From a virus: a stretch of 38,823 nt of DNA. The stretch spans positions 1-38,823 of IMG/VR virus record IMGVR_UViG_3300048817_000012; one strand, written 5' to 3'. Both the position numbers and the translations under genes were made by a program. Shown piece after piece: positions 29,237 through 37,185 of this stretch. How positions within the stretch are numbered: position 1 is the stretch's first letter; every line of letters begins with the position of its first letter. Under the pieces are notes generated by a model. The model was not told the origin of the DNA. It ran no database searches and saw only the letters and a program-made list of their open reading frames with translations.

Positions 29237-29377
29237 GATGAGGGGACTCCGTTATCGGTAAAGTGGGGAATTACAGATAGCCGCGTCAGCCCCGACGAGC
29301 GCGCCCGCCGGGGCCTCCGCAACCCGCGCCACTCCTAGAAGGTGGCGAAGCTAGTTTATGCGGGGATTAAGTGCCTT

Positions 29378-29402
29378 AATCGCCGCAAATTCTGCGGCGA
29401 TT
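29378..29402 (-). terminator. hairpin at the end of the 153-residue gene
   Basis: Perfect 10 bp arms (AATCGCCGCA / TGCGGCGATT) with a 5 nt loop overlap the stop codon at 29401. The following minus-strand bases are not T-rich, so it may be an attenuator or RNA end protector rather than a true terminator. It is within the 164 bp gap before the chaperone gene, which otherwise shows no gene. Confidence 0.5.
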
Positions 29403-29862
29403 ACGCGCCTGACCGCGATGAACCCGCGACCGGAGCCGGACGGGGTGCCGCCGGGCTCGGCCGGGTATTCTGCCGCATGCCCGCCGGTACGGTCGGCGGC
29501 ATCGGCTTGATCGAGGAGCGCGACATCGGCTGCGCGCCTGCTGTCATTGTGGGGGCCGCGACGGGGGCTTTGACCACTGTTGCTGCGGCCGGTGTGGCTG
29601 CGGTCGTCGGAGCGGCCGGGATGATCTTGGGCCGCGTCGTAGCAGGAGTCAGTGCAGGAGTCAGTGGCATGAGGGACGCCTTGGCCGACGTAGTGGATGC
29701 GGATGTCACGGTGCCCTGCATAGTCAAATCGGCAAGCTCGGCTTGGGCCGCCGCGAGAAGCGGGGGAAGATCGGTGTTGAACGGATCGGCCGCGACGCGA
29801 GCAGTAAGCTCGTTCACGATGCTTTGCAACTGAGTGGTGCGCTGCGCGATGGTCTCTGCCAT
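29401..29862 (-). CDS. Ala/Pro/Thr-rich protein in tail region
   Basis: The 153-residue protein has a helical N-terminal third (IAQRTTQLQSIVNELTARVA) and a long low-complexity remainder of Ala, Pro, Thr and Val with scattered Lys and Arg. GGGAG stands 6 nt before the ATG. It lies between the tail tube and chaperone genes. Such extended proteins may decorate the tail or act as scaffolds. No family recognised. Confidence 0.6.
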   Translation of the reverse strand: MAETIAQRTTQLQSIVNELTARVAADPFNTDLPPLLAAAQAELADLTMQGTVTSASTTSAKASLMPLTPALTPATTRPKIIPAAPTTAATPAAATVVKAPVAAPTMTAGAQPMSRSSIKPMPPTVPAGMRQNTRPSPAAPRPAPVAGSSRSGA

Positions 29863-29877
29863 GGTCGTCTCCCTTTA

Positions 29878-30105
29878 TTACACTGCCGAGGGCGGGTAGC
29901 CCGGAACTACTGCCGCGTTCACGGCCGTCTGATCGAGAGCGGCAAGCGCCGCCTTTGAAGCCTGTAGCTGCGCCTTCACCAGTGCAGCGTGTGAAGTCAT
30001 TGACACCACATGCTGCTTCAACGCTATGATCTGTGCCGAAGTGACCTTTCCAAAAACCGGGCCCATCCGGTAAGCGGGCGATATGACGCGCGTCTCTTGA
30101 GTCAT
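29878..30105 (-). CDS. small helical protein after the tail tube
   Basis: A 75-residue protein with a long predicted helix rich in Ala, Gln and Leu (about residues 25-62). No strong ribosome site precedes the ATG at 30105 (only a G/C run), so the start is less sure. Position between tail tube and an Ala/Pro-rich protein places it in tail assembly. Function unknown. Confidence 0.5.
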   Translation of the reverse strand: MTQETRVISPAYRMGPVFGKVTSAQIIALKQHVVSMTSHAALVKAQLQASKAALAALDQTAVNAAVVPGYPPSAV

Positions 30106-30214
30106 GCGAGGGGGACCCTAGTTCCTTGTCCCGGTCGCCCGAACGGCCCCCTTGCGGAAGCCGTCCGGGTTCGCGAGACGAGCCGCGCCGCCGAAGCGGC
30201 GCAGCAAGCTCAAA

Positions 30215-30796
30215 TTACAGTTCCGTTGCGGACGGGCTTGCAGGCAGGGTGGTCGTCGCCGTGCCGAAGCCGCCGGTGAGCCGGTCGTACAGCACGTCGC
30301 CTTTGAGTTCGATGGTGCCGTAGGCATTTCCGATGAACGCGATGGCCTTCGAGGGCTTGAGCGAGACCAGCGGGAATAGCGTCGTCCAGATTGGCCCCAC
30401 GTCGTTCGCGCCAATGAATTGCACTGCCCCGTAAATAACCGGGTCGGCGAAGATGTCGATGGTGTCGGGACTCGGCGACGGGCCGCCAGTCGGCAGACCG
30501 AGCAGCGCGAGGCCCATGTTGCGCGCGGTGAATTCTTCGAGGACCATCGTCAGTTCGCCCGAGATTTCGGTGACCGCCGTGAAGTCCTTGACCTTGACGC
30601 CGGTCATGGACGAATAGTGGTCAAGCTGAGTGACCTTGGCGAAAAACTCGAATTGGGGACTGTTGCCGCATGGCGTGTAGGTGTTCTCGCCGAGCAACTG
30701 AATGCTGACCAGTCCGCGACCAATGTAGTAGTTGCCGATGTTCGGGCTGGAAAGCGAGCCTTCGATGTCGAAGGCCGGATTTTGCGTGTCACCCAT
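30215..30796 (-). CDS. major tail tube protein
   Basis: The 193-residue protein has the size, composition and place of a siphophage tail tube subunit: beta-rich, with GNYYIGRGLVSIQLLG near the N-terminus, a VTEISGELTMVLEEFT central strand region, and a closing GTIELKGDVLYD strand. GGGAG is 8 nt before the ATG. A promoter with the late motif lies 64 nt upstream, consistent with a need for many copies. It precedes the chaperone and tape measure genes in transcription order. Confidence 0.75.
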   Translation of the reverse strand: MGDTQNPAFDIEGSLSSPNIGNYYIGRGLVSIQLLGENTYTPCGNSPQFEFFAKVTQLDHYSSMTGVKVKDFTAVTEISGELTMVLEEFTARNMGLALLGLPTGGPSPSPDTIDIFADPVIYGAVQFIGANDVGPIWTTLFPLVSLKPSKAIAFIGNAYGTIELKGDVLYDRLTGGFGTATTTLPASPSATEL

Positions 30797-30859
30797 GGCA
30801 CCGTCTCCCTAAAAGGATCAAAGCGCAAACCCCCATGGGCGGCGCGGAATTAGATGGAC

Positions 30860-30888
30860 CATTAACCATATTCTGAGGGGGATAGCAA
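30860..30888 (-). promoter_or_regulatory. promoter with late motif, before tail tube gene
   Basis: TTGCTA (30883-30888) and TTAATG (30860-30865) are 17 nt apart, with ATGG before the -10. It matches the sites at 13430-13458 and 37555-37583. The -35 overlaps the 3' arm of a hairpin (30884-30911). Confidence 0.7.
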
Positions 30889-30911
30889 CCGGGGACTTGA
30901 CCCCGGTTGCT
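30884..30911 (-). terminator. hairpin between tail terminator and tail tube genes
   Basis: Perfect 11 bp arms (AGCAACCGGGG / CCCCGGTTGCT) with a 6 nt loop. No T-run follows on the minus strand. It could slow transcription from upstream, in front of the tail tube promoter. Confidence 0.5.
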
Positions 30912-30942
30912 GCCCGGGTAAAACCCTGAATTGGAGGGGCTT

Positions 30943-31488
30943 TTAGCCCCCGCTCGGCAGGTTGATCCCGACGTACTCATTCTGAATGAGGGGGTACGTG
31001 AACGTGATCGAAATTCCCAACTGGCCCTTCATTGTTCGGTTACGGGCCAAGTCCGTCACGCAACCGTCGTACACGATGTTGCCGTTCGGCCCGACGATAC
31101 CCTGCAACGCCTTATCCGGTAGCACCGCGCCCAAGATCGCGAGTCTCGCCGTGTTCAAGTCCTGCCCCACGTTTCGGTTCGTGATACCTCGAACTTCGAG
31201 GACCACGTAAATCTCTGGCGTCATCTTCATGATGCTCGGCGGGACGGCCCGCTCTATCAAGCCTCGCGCGGGTAACTGAGCACGCGGGTCCTTGATTTCG
31301 TCGGCGTCGAGAATGATAATTCCCGGCACCAACAGCGCGGGAAGTTCGTTCCGGTTTGAAACGATATTCCCCGGTACAATCGGCTTTGGTCCATCGGGGC
31401 CGCCTAGCAGCGGGATATTCAAGCCACCGAGCAACACATAGAGGCGGCTCAAAACAAGTTGCCGCCGGTCGTTTACGGAAAAAGCCAT
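30943..31488 (-). CDS. tail terminator or neck protein candidate
   Basis: The 181-residue protein has an N-terminal helix (NDRRQLVLSRLYVLLGGL), central ALLVPGIIILDADE and EIYVVLEVRGITN strands, and ends TFTYPLIQNEYVGINLPSGG. This alpha/beta layout between connector and tail tube genes suits the tail terminator (gpU-like) role, in which a ring caps the tail tube. AGGAG is 8 nt before the ATG. Assignment rests mainly on position and size. Confidence 0.55.
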   Translation of the reverse strand: MAFSVNDRRQLVLSRLYVLLGGLNIPLLGGPDGPKPIVPGNIVSNRNELPALLVPGIIILDADEIKDPRAQLPARGLIERAVPPSIMKMTPEIYVVLEVRGITNRNVGQDLNTARLAILGAVLPDKALQGIVGPNGNIVYDGCVTDLARNRTMKGQLGISITFTYPLIQNEYVGINLPSGG

Positions 31489-31500
31489 GGGGGACTCTCC

Positions 31501-31914
31501 TTACAATTTCACGTTTGTTTGGTACAGCACGACGATGCCGCCGGGGGAGTAAAGCTTCAAAGGTTGAGTGAAGGACAAGACTTCGTTGACGACTGTGCCG
31601 CCGGGCTGGACGTAGGTAATCAGTTGCTCGTACTCCCAATCCGGGGCCAAGTTCGGGATGTCGCCGAGCCCGGCCGCGAACAGGATCGTCCGCTCGGTGG
31701 GGTTCGCGAGTTGAGTCTGAGCGTCCCGGGGCATGTAGTCGGAGACCACTATAACGCACGGCCGTAGCACGAGCGTCTCGTTATTTCTGAGGTTCGCTGG
31801 CATCCCGTAGTCCGCGATTAGCTCGTCCGCGACTGCGAGCATTTCGGCATAGAACAACTCGCCGACCCCGATGTTGCCCGCGCTCGATCCGCCGCCGCTG
31901 AATTTTGCGAGCAT
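31501..31914 (-). CDS. head-tail joining protein candidate
   Basis: The 137-residue protein has an N-terminal GNIGVGELFYAEMLAVADELIAD helix and a beta-rich remainder with several hydrophobic strands. It sits between the DnaT-like connector and the tail terminator candidate, where siphophages encode head completion and head-tail joining proteins. A G-run precedes the ATG. No family is certain. Confidence 0.55.
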   Translation of the reverse strand: MLAKFSGGGSSAGNIGVGELFYAEMLAVADELIADYGMPANLRNNETLVLRPCVIVVSDYMPRDAQTQLANPTERTILFAAGLGDIPNLAPDWEYEQLITYVQPGGTVVNEVLSFTQPLKLYSPGGIVVLYQTNVKL

Positions 31915-31926
31915 GACTAACCCCCC

Positions 31927-32907
31927 TTACAGGATGATGCTTCGGCCGCCGCCAGCGCGCAGAATTCCGGCGCTACCCATGATCCGATCAACTTGCGGGA
32001 AGGTCGCGAAGAAGCCGAGGCCAATCGCGACGTTGTAGGCTTTGGTCACTTTGATAGGCCCGACTTCCTGAGAGTAGCTGGACAACACGCCGCCAGCCGT
32101 GACGATTGTTGGATCGTAATCCGGTTGCAGCACGACGCCGTTGAGCGCGCGAGCCGCAAGCTCGGCGCACGCGTACTTGATCGCCTGCGGAATTCCGAAC
32201 ACCGTGTCGCCGTTCATATCAATGACACCGACGCGCGGCCATTCGAGAGCTTGCTGTGTGGCGCTCGGCGTAAACCACGCCGAGTAGTTCGTGCCCGGGC
32301 CGCCGCCGAGGAAGCCCATCTCACCAAGCCACGGGTCAATGAAGCCGATGCTCGGGTCAAATGCGCCGTTACTCATGAATTGCAAAAGCTTGACGCCTTT
32401 GTACCGATACCGCTGGTCGATGTAGTCGGATGCTTGCACGATGGCGTTTTGGATCGCTTCGGACGGGCTGTCCGGGTAGGTGAAGTTGCCGCGCGCTCCG
32501 GTGTACTGCGCGAGGAAGTCGGGATAGATGTAGGCGTTCGCCATTGTTGCGGCGGCGATGTCGAGCGTCAGGCCCTCGTTCGCGCCAGTCGTCCATGTCA
32601 CAGTGCCACTCTCGGGCCACGCTGAATTCAAGAGTGAGCCGGGGCCGGAGCCTTCGCCGTCGAGTCGGATCGGCCCGACTGCGGTCGTGATACCGAAGTC
32701 ACCGTTCCCGCTGTTCTCGACATTTTGATTGACGGTGAACGGGAGCGAGACGGTTTTGCCACTCCACGATTGAAGGCCCGCGTAAACGCCGGTGTCGCCG
32801 ACTTCGACAGGGTTCTCGGGACCCGGCGAGCTAACAGGCGAAAGCTGCGCCACGGTGCCCGTGCGGTCCTGCACGGCGAAGATTAAAAGGGTCCCAAAGT
32901 CACTCAT
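31927..32907 (-). CDS. head-tail connector with DnaT-like domain
   Basis: The 326-residue protein has a beta-rich N-terminal part (residues 1-120) and then NAYIYPDFLAQYTGARGN...ASDYIDQRYRYKG, and later WPRVGVIDMNGDTVFGIPQAIKYACAELAARAL. This second half matches the helical phage neck domain annotated as a putative DnaT-like family, found in head-tail adaptors. The start overlaps the previous gene by 4 nt (ATGA). The extra N-terminal domain is longer than in simple adaptors. Confidence 0.75.
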   Translation of the reverse strand: MSDFGTLLIFAVQDRTGTVAQLSPVSSPGPENPVEVGDTGVYAGLQSWSGKTVSLPFTVNQNVENSGNGDFGITTAVGPIRLDGEGSGPGSLLNSAWPESGTVTWTTGANEGLTLDIAAATMANAYIYPDFLAQYTGARGNFTYPDSPSEAIQNAIVQASDYIDQRYRYKGVKLLQFMSNGAFDPSIGFIDPWLGEMGFLGGGPGTNYSAWFTPSATQQALEWPRVGVIDMNGDTVFGIPQAIKYACAELAARALNGVVLQPDYDPTIVTAGGVLSSYSQEVGPIKVTKAYNVAIGLGFFATFPQVDRIMGSAGILRAGGGRSIIL

Positions 32908-33194
32908 GGCGTTGGCGCTCCCATATAGAGGAATTGCAAGAGAGACTGATTATCAGCGCGGACCCAAGTCACGCCACCACTTTCCGCATCGGTGAACGAC
33001 TGACCATAGGGAGCGTTGGGACCAGTCGTGCCACTGTGTGATGCGATGTAAGCCGCCCCGCCGCTCGACACGTACTGGCCCTCGCTCACGTCAAGGTTCT
33101 CTGACCATGGCGTGAGCGATTGCAGCACTTGGTTCGCGAGTCTACGCCGACGCGCGTAATACATGGCCGCCTGTTGAGCACGGGTGATCGTCAT
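32904..33194 (-). CDS. small protein before the connector, 96 residues
   Basis: The 96-residue product has a helical, Arg-rich N-terminus (TRAQQAAMYYARRRRLANQVLQ) and a beta-like C-terminus with VSSGGAAYIASHSGTTG, a segment that resembles small carbohydrate or tail-associated modules. It starts 6 nt after the hydrophobic peptide gene with a weak ribosome site and overlaps the connector by ATGA, so it is translationally coupled. Function unknown. Confidence 0.6.
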   Translation of the reverse strand: MTITRAQQAAMYYARRRRLANQVLQSLTPWSENLDVSEGQYVSSGGAAYIASHSGTTGPNAPYGQSFTDAESGGVTWVRADNQSLLQFLYMGAPTP

Positions 33195-33199
33195 TTTAT

Positions 33200-33343
33200 T
33201 TACAGGACCCCGAGAAGAAACAAGATCAGGAGAATGATGAGGATTGTTCCGAGTCCGATGCCCCCTCCGCCGATGCCGCCGATGTAGTGGCCGCCGCCGC
33301 CGAACAGGAGAATGAGAACGATAATCAAAAGGATCAAGCCCAT
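33200..33343 (-). CDS. DUF3309-like hydrophobic small protein
   Basis: Only 47 residues: two hydrophobic stretches (LILLIIVLILL and TILIILLILFLL) separated by a Gly-rich turn. This is the pattern of DUF3309, a short membrane protein family common in alphaproteobacteria. The ATG at 33343 has GGAGG 5 nt upstream. It is unusual inside a phage head module; a late membrane role is possible. Confidence 0.75.
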   Translation of the reverse strand: MGLILLIIVLILLFGGGGHYIGGIGGGGIGLGTILIILLILFLLGVL

Positions 33344-33364
33344 GGTCGCCTCCTCTGTTGTAGA

Positions 33365-33416
33365 ACAAAAAAGCCCCCGCCCCACGCGGCCATTAGGCCG
33401 CTGCGGGGCGAGGGCT
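33365..33416 (-). terminator. strong intrinsic terminator
   Basis: Read on the minus strand, AGCCC-CGCCCC-GCGGCC arms pair around an ATTA-type loop to give a long GC-rich hairpin, followed at once by TTTTTTG (33366-33372 as A on plus). It lies between the 251-residue gene and the DUF3309-like gene, so head and tail modules can be transcribed separately. Confidence 0.85.
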
Positions 33417-33463
33417 GTATATGATTGGGTTGACAGTCCCGCGTATTCTGTCAACGGATGTGT

Positions 33464-34219
33464 TTACGCTTTGGTTCCCGGAGTCATCGCCCGAGCTTCC
33501 CGCGCTGCGGTTTGCGCCGCCTCCGCCGCACTACCCGGGACAACCATTCCGAGCTTCGCCGCTTCTTTCAGGCTGAAAGTGCCCTTGGAGCGGCCGGGTC
33601 CGTAACCTTTATTCGCCGAAAAACCACCGGGACGCCGAATTTGATCCAAATGAGACGCCGCCGCCGCCCCCTGTTGAACCCGAGCTTGGCGAATTTCCGC
33701 TTCCGCCCGTAAGTGCGCCTTGATGTTCTCCGCCGCCGTCATTGGCGGAAACCATTTGTGCAGGTCACGCTGAGCGGCGGTTAACTCGTGAGCCGCATCG
33801 TTCTGCATCACAATGCCGTCGCGCTGCATCGCTTTACCCGCTTCGCGCTTCTGTTCGGCGTCCTTGACGCGCTTCGTGAGATGCGCCCGAAGCTGAGCAT
33901 CCGAAACTACTACTTCCTCAGTCCCCGCGATTGCAGCAGCCTTGGCGGCTTTGTCGTCGAGAACAGGCTTCGTCACTGAGACCTTGGCTTCGACCGGAGC
34001 GATTGGCTCGATTGGAGTCGCCGCCTTCGGCGCTTTCGCTTCTACAGCCGCAGCCCGGTCAAAGCCCGGACGCGCGGCCTGAATGTCACTGCGCTTGATT
34101 GTCTGGTCGTTGGCGAGCTTCTGGACTGTGCCGGTATTCGGGAGTCCATCGGTATTCCAATGACTGTCGTCGGACGGGTCGAGTTGCGCGAGCGCAGCTA
34201 GAACTTTGGGGGTTTCCAT
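33464..34219 (-). CDS. phage protein with HWNTDGLPNT motif
   Basis: The 251-residue protein starts with LDPSDDSHWNTDGLPNTG, a motif found in several unrelated phage proteins of alphaproteobacteria and thought to form a small helical domain. A basic middle (KRVKDAEQKREAGKAMQRDG) and a long coiled-coil-like stretch (AENIKAHLRAEAEIRQARVQ) follow. AGAGG is 7 nt before the ATG at 34219. It stands downstream of the capsid gene, suggesting a head-associated or DNA-related role. Confidence 0.65.
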   Translation of the reverse strand: METPKVLAALAQLDPSDDSHWNTDGLPNTGTVQKLANDQTIKRSDIQAARPGFDRAAAVEAKAPKAATPIEPIAPVEAKVSVTKPVLDDKAAKAAAIAGTEEVVVSDAQLRAHLTKRVKDAEQKREAGKAMQRDGIVMQNDAAHELTAAQRDLHKWFPPMTAAENIKAHLRAEAEIRQARVQQGAAAASHLDQIRRPGGFSANKGYGPGRSKGTFSLKEAAKLGMVVPGSAAEAAQTAAREARAMTPGTKA

Positions 34220-34365
34220 TTGATAGCCTCTTGCTTGGGGACACGCCCCGATGCCCATGCAGCGGGGAAAGCTCTTAAAGGTTGGCGGCGGAGAGGGTTT
34301 TCCACCCCCGTCCGCCGCCGATCAGTATCCGCCGGAAGTCCCCCCTCTGGACGGACACCGAAGGC
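34220..34365 (-). other. gap with GC hairpin
   Basis: No gene. An inverted repeat with 9 bp arms (GGCGGCGGA / TCCGCCGCC, 34284-34319) could act as an attenuator between the 70- and 251-residue genes. Confidence 0.45.
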
Positions 34366-34578
34366 TTAAAGCTGACCGAGGCTTGTCGCCGCCGCGATTT
34401 GCTCAGCGGTGTAGCTGTCGAGCAAGCCGAAGATCGCGGCCGAAGTCGTGCCGAGGCGCGTCGCCTGTAAGGACAGGAACGAAAGCTCTTGCTTGCTATG
34501 ATTGAGTCTCGTGAAGTTCGCATAGCGTTGGTGACGCTTGTGCAAACGAGGCGAAGCGAGGGAGTCAAAATCAGCCAT
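34366..34578 (-). CDS. small protein after the capsid gene, 70 residues
   Basis: A 70-residue, mainly helical protein with a basic N-terminal half (RLHKRHQR) and an Ala/Thr-rich C-terminal half. The ATG at 34578 has AGGA about 9 nt upstream. Small proteins directly after the major capsid gene are often decoration or head assembly factors; here there is no direct evidence. Confidence 0.6.
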   Translation of the reverse strand: MADFDSLASPRLHKRHQRYANFTRLNHSKQELSFLSLQATRLGTTSAAIFGLLDSYTAEQIAAATSLGQL

Positions 34579-34606
34579 TGGCGTGCATCCTTGGTTTGAA
34601 GAAGCG

Positions 34607-34637
34607 GCCGGAAGCCAAGTCTTAGTTGGCTTCCGGC
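34607..34637 (-). terminator. hairpin after the capsid gene
   Basis: Perfect 12 bp arms (GCCGGAAGCCAA / TTGGCTTCCGGC) with a 7 nt loop, 21 nt after the capsid stop. The next minus-strand bases (CGCTTCTTC) are only moderately T-rich. Probably a partial terminator that boosts capsid mRNA, as is common for capsid genes. Confidence 0.6.
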
Positions 34638-34657
34638 GTATCTCTTAAACCCGCTGG

Positions 34658-35839
34658 TTATGGACCAGTGTTCGCGGTTGCCGCCGTGGTTCCAAAGACC
34701 GCCAAGTTCTGACCGTCGCTCGGGTCCGCCGTCCATGCGTAGCCGCTGGTGGACTCGCGCGTAATCAGGCGGGAGAGCTTGATCTGCTTGCGTTCCGGGA
34801 ACACGCGGACAAAGGAGCCGCTGGCCGAAAGCTGACCGTTCGTCGGGCCGCCTTCATAGTGAGGCGAAGAACCGACCCACGCGTGGCCGACCGGGTGGAT
34901 GACCCACTCGACGCGGTTGAACAGGGTGTCCGAGCCCGCGCCGTTGCCGCGCGACGGGTAACGGAACACTTCGGTCGGGACGACCGGGGTGCCGACGCCG
35001 AGTCGGAACGAGGCCGGTCCAACGAGCCAAGTGTGGTAGAGGCCGGAGCCGCCGCCAGTGTTGGCGTTGTTGGACGTGTCGCCCGCCGGGTTGGGCATTC
35101 CGTCGTCCACGATGACACGGCGACCCAAAAACACCGGGATGTTGATGTGTCCTTCCGCGTCCGGGATGAAGTCGATCAGGTTATTCTTCTGAGCCTTCGA
35201 GTAGACGATGGAGTGCATGAACACCGCCGTCACATCTTCGGCCGCGTCGCCGAGCAACGTGCAGGCGTCAATGAACGCCTCCGCGTTGAAGTCGGTGACG
35301 CCCGAGCTATAGCCCGAGGCAGAAATGTCATGAGTCAGGTCGTCCTGATTGCCGTACTGAGCGGCAAGGCCCAAGCCGCCCGGGGTAGCACCCGCGTTGG
35401 CCGAGGCGTTGGTGAAGAACACGCCGTTGGCTACGGCGACGAAAGCACGCTGTAGACGACGGACCCAATAGTCGGAGACGCGCGATGCGATGGACTGCAT
35501 CGGGTCGGCACCGGCCAAGGCCGTCGCAAGGCGCATCGTGCTCCACGAACTATTACGGGAAAGTCGAACCGCGACTTCGGCTGACGTTCCAGTGATGTTC
35601 GGGGTCGAGTCGTAATTGGGGTCGTCGGAGCCGACGTTTTCCGCCGGGTCACCGATGTCCTGCCAAGACGGGACCGTGAAAGTCAAGCCGCCGCCAGCGA
35701 GGAGGTTGTCCAAGAAGTCGTCGCGAGCCGCGATGCCCGACTGGACGATGGCGGTTTTCTCCATCGTCAACTGTTGGGTGTACGGCGTAAAGATCGCGGG
35801 GACGATAACGTCTGAGATTGTGGTGGATACGTTAGCCAT
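34658..35839 (-). CDS. major capsid protein
   Basis: The 393-residue protein has the features of the HK97-fold capsid group of the gp13/gp20 coat type: a disordered start (MANVSTTISDVIVPAIFTPY), FTVPSWQDIGDP, WVRRLQRAFVAVANGVF, then DLTHDISASGYSSGVT, MHSIVYSKAQKNNLIDFIPD and RRVIVDDGMPNPAG near the middle, which in this family build the A-domain and P-domain. The ATG at 35839 has GGAGG 7 nt upstream; a longer frame to 35998 has no such site. It is flanked by the scaffold-like gene upstream and hairpins downstream. Highly expressed. Confidence 0.9.
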   Translation of the reverse strand: MANVSTTISDVIVPAIFTPYTQQLTMEKTAIVQSGIAARDDFLDNLLAGGGLTFTVPSWQDIGDPAENVGSDDPNYDSTPNITGTSAEVAVRLSRNSSWSTMRLATALAGADPMQSIASRVSDYWVRRLQRAFVAVANGVFFTNASANAGATPGGLGLAAQYGNQDDLTHDISASGYSSGVTDFNAEAFIDACTLLGDAAEDVTAVFMHSIVYSKAQKNNLIDFIPDAEGHINIPVFLGRRVIVDDGMPNPAGDTSNNANTGGGSGLYHTWLVGPASFRLGVGTPVVPTEVFRYPSRGNGAGSDTLFNRVEWVIHPVGHAWVGSSPHYEGGPTNGQLSASGSFVRVFPERKQIKLSRLITRESTSGYAWTADPSDGQNLAVFGTTAATANTGP

Positions 35840-35982
35840 GGCACTGCCTCCAAGGGGTGAAACTGGATAGCTCCGGCCTCCCCATGGAGGTATCGGGTAT
35901 TTTGGTCCGGGCGCATCGAGCACTGCCATGAGGCTCAAGAAACGATGGGACCTGATTTCGATGCTGGTATGATTAACGCGTT

Positions 35983-35998
35983 TTGCTTCGCGAAGCAA
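35983..35998. promoter_or_regulatory. 16 bp perfect palindrome, operator-like
   Basis: TTGCTTCGCGAAGCAA is its own reverse complement. It overlaps the -35 part of a possible promoter (spacer 16 nt, -10 TTAATC) and is flanked by ACGCG on both sides. A dimeric repressor or activator could bind here to control the capsid gene. Confidence 0.5.
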
Positions 35999-36118
35999 CC
36001 CGGTAAACGCGAAAAAGAATTTTGGGGGATGAAATTCGAGGAAATGCTTTGTTATTCGGCGTTTGCGCTATATTCGCTGCACAGCAAATTTGAAATGCAA
36101 AGCCCTAACGCTTTGTAA

Positions 36119-36195
36119 TCATGGGGCGGGGACCGGCTTGAGTGCCATGGTTTCGACACGACACGCCGCCTCAACCGCGAACGTCCCCGCCCCAT
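36119..36195. other. long structured hairpin
   Basis: ATGGGGCGGGGAC (36121-36133) pairs with GTCCCCGCCCCAT (36183-36195). Inside, CGGCTTGAG (36134-36142) pairs with CTCAACCG (36070 onwards at 36170-36177) with one bulged C. The stem thus reaches about 20 bp over a 27 nt loop. Either strand could fold; in the minus-strand transcript it is between scaffold stop and capsid start. Confidence 0.65.
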
Positions 36196-36229
36196 CAAAA
36201 CAACAATGCCGCCCCGGGGGCGGCATTGT
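36195..36229 (-). terminator. intrinsic terminator after scaffold gene
   Basis: Perfect 13 bp arms around one base (ACAATGCCGCCCC and complement, 36203-36229), followed on the minus strand by TTGTTTTG. It stands 32 nt after the scaffold stop at 36261. Confidence 0.75.
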
Positions 36230-36260
36230 CAAGTTGCCTTAAGTCAGGTTACGGACTGGT

Positions 36261-37124
36261 TTATGCGACCTTCCGAGTTGGCCGCACCGCACCGATCTTC
36301 GAGTTGGCGCGAGCCGCCAACGCCGCGCCTTTTTCCTCGCCGTTATCGCGGATGTACTTGCCTTGAGCGGTGAGGTTCCAAGCTTCGGCGCTCCAAGGAT
36401 TGTCCTTGTTGCTGACGCCGCCGCCCTTGCCGCCCTGCGCGCCGCCACCTTGGCTAAGCGGCCACCAATGCGGGCGTTTTTCCTTCATGTCCTTAGCCCA
36501 TTCCTTCGGGTCGAGACCCGGAGTCATGCCGTTGTCGGACTTGGTGACGAGTTTGCCATCGACGAACTCAAACATGCGTTCACCGACCAGCACCGCGTCG
36601 TCGATAGCCGTGGGGAGAACCTGCGCCGCGATGACCGCATCGCGGATCGAAAGCCGAACATGCTCCTGACGGATATTCTCGTTGAGCTTGCCGATTTCGG
36701 CTTCCTTCTCGACGACGGACTTCTTCGCCACTTCGAGTTGTTTGGCTAACGAGTCCTTCTCACGGCCGACCGGGCCGACTGCGCGGTTCACCGCCGCGCT
36801 GATTTGCGCCTCCACCTTGCCCTCGTCAAGCTTGCCTTCCGCCGTCAGCGTGTCGAGACGCGCCTTGGCTTCGGCCAGTTCTTCATTCAGGGCCGGGAGA
36901 GTTGTGGGATCGACATCGCCGAACAATTGCAGCTTATCACGAACTGCCTTGTGATCGGTGCGCTCTTTCAAAAGCGCCACATTCATGCGGTCGATGTCGG
37001 CTTGAGTCTTGACCCCTTCGATATTGGTCAACTCAAACTTCCCGTTTTTCTCGGTGTAAAGTTCACCGTAGCCTTCGGGGACATCTTCCTGTTTTTCGTA
37101 AACCGTCTTGAGCTTTACAGCCAT
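36261..37124 (-). CDS. scaffold-like coiled-coil protein
   Basis: The 287-residue protein is rich in Lys, Glu, Asp and Ala. Residues of about 35-165 contain long helices with heptad-like spacing (LKERTDHKAVRDKL, AKARLDTLTAEGKL, KQLEVAKKSVVEKEAEI), typical of capsid scaffolds such as the GP20 group. The C-terminus is Gly-rich then basic, fit to bind capsid protein. AGGAG is 8 nt before the ATG. It directly precedes the capsid gene in transcription order. Scaffolds form the inner core of the procapsid and leave on maturation. Confidence 0.75.
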   Translation of the reverse strand: MAVKLKTVYEKQEDVPEGYGELYTEKNGKFELTNIEGVKTQADIDRMNVALLKERTDHKAVRDKLQLFGDVDPTTLPALNEELAEAKARLDTLTAEGKLDEGKVEAQISAAVNRAVGPVGREKDSLAKQLEVAKKSVVEKEAEIGKLNENIRQEHVRLSIRDAVIAAQVLPTAIDDAVLVGERMFEFVDGKLVTKSDNGMTPGLDPKEWAKDMKEKRPHWWPLSQGGGAQGGKGGGVSNKDNPWSAEAWNLTAQGKYIRDNGEEKGAALAARANSKIGAVRPTRKVA

Positions 37125-37185
37125 TGTCGTTACTCCTCACTGTTCCCGTTCGACCATTCGCCCGGGCGGACCCCATGTTCCCTTT

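Larger units (their letters stand above)
35840..36260 (-). other. 421 bp non-coding region between scaffold and capsid genes
   Basis: No gene seen. It contains (36119-36195) a long imperfect hairpin with 13 bp perfect outer arms, a terminator at 36195-36229, a 16 bp palindrome at 35983-35998, and a possible promoter (TTGCTT, 16 nt, TTAATC at 35972-35977) leading to the capsid gene. Probably a control region that sets capsid against scaffold. Confidence 0.7.

Noticed and set aside
34658-35998. Longer start for the capsid gene at 35998.
   Set aside because: The first 53 codons lie in the control region and lack a ribosome site; GGAGG precedes the ATG at 35839.
36119-36195. Possible tmRNA: GGTTTCGACA motif next to a G-rich pairing end on the plus strand.
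   Set aside because: No T-arm, no CCA context, no tag reading frame, and only 77 nt. The outer stem is much longer than an acceptor stem.
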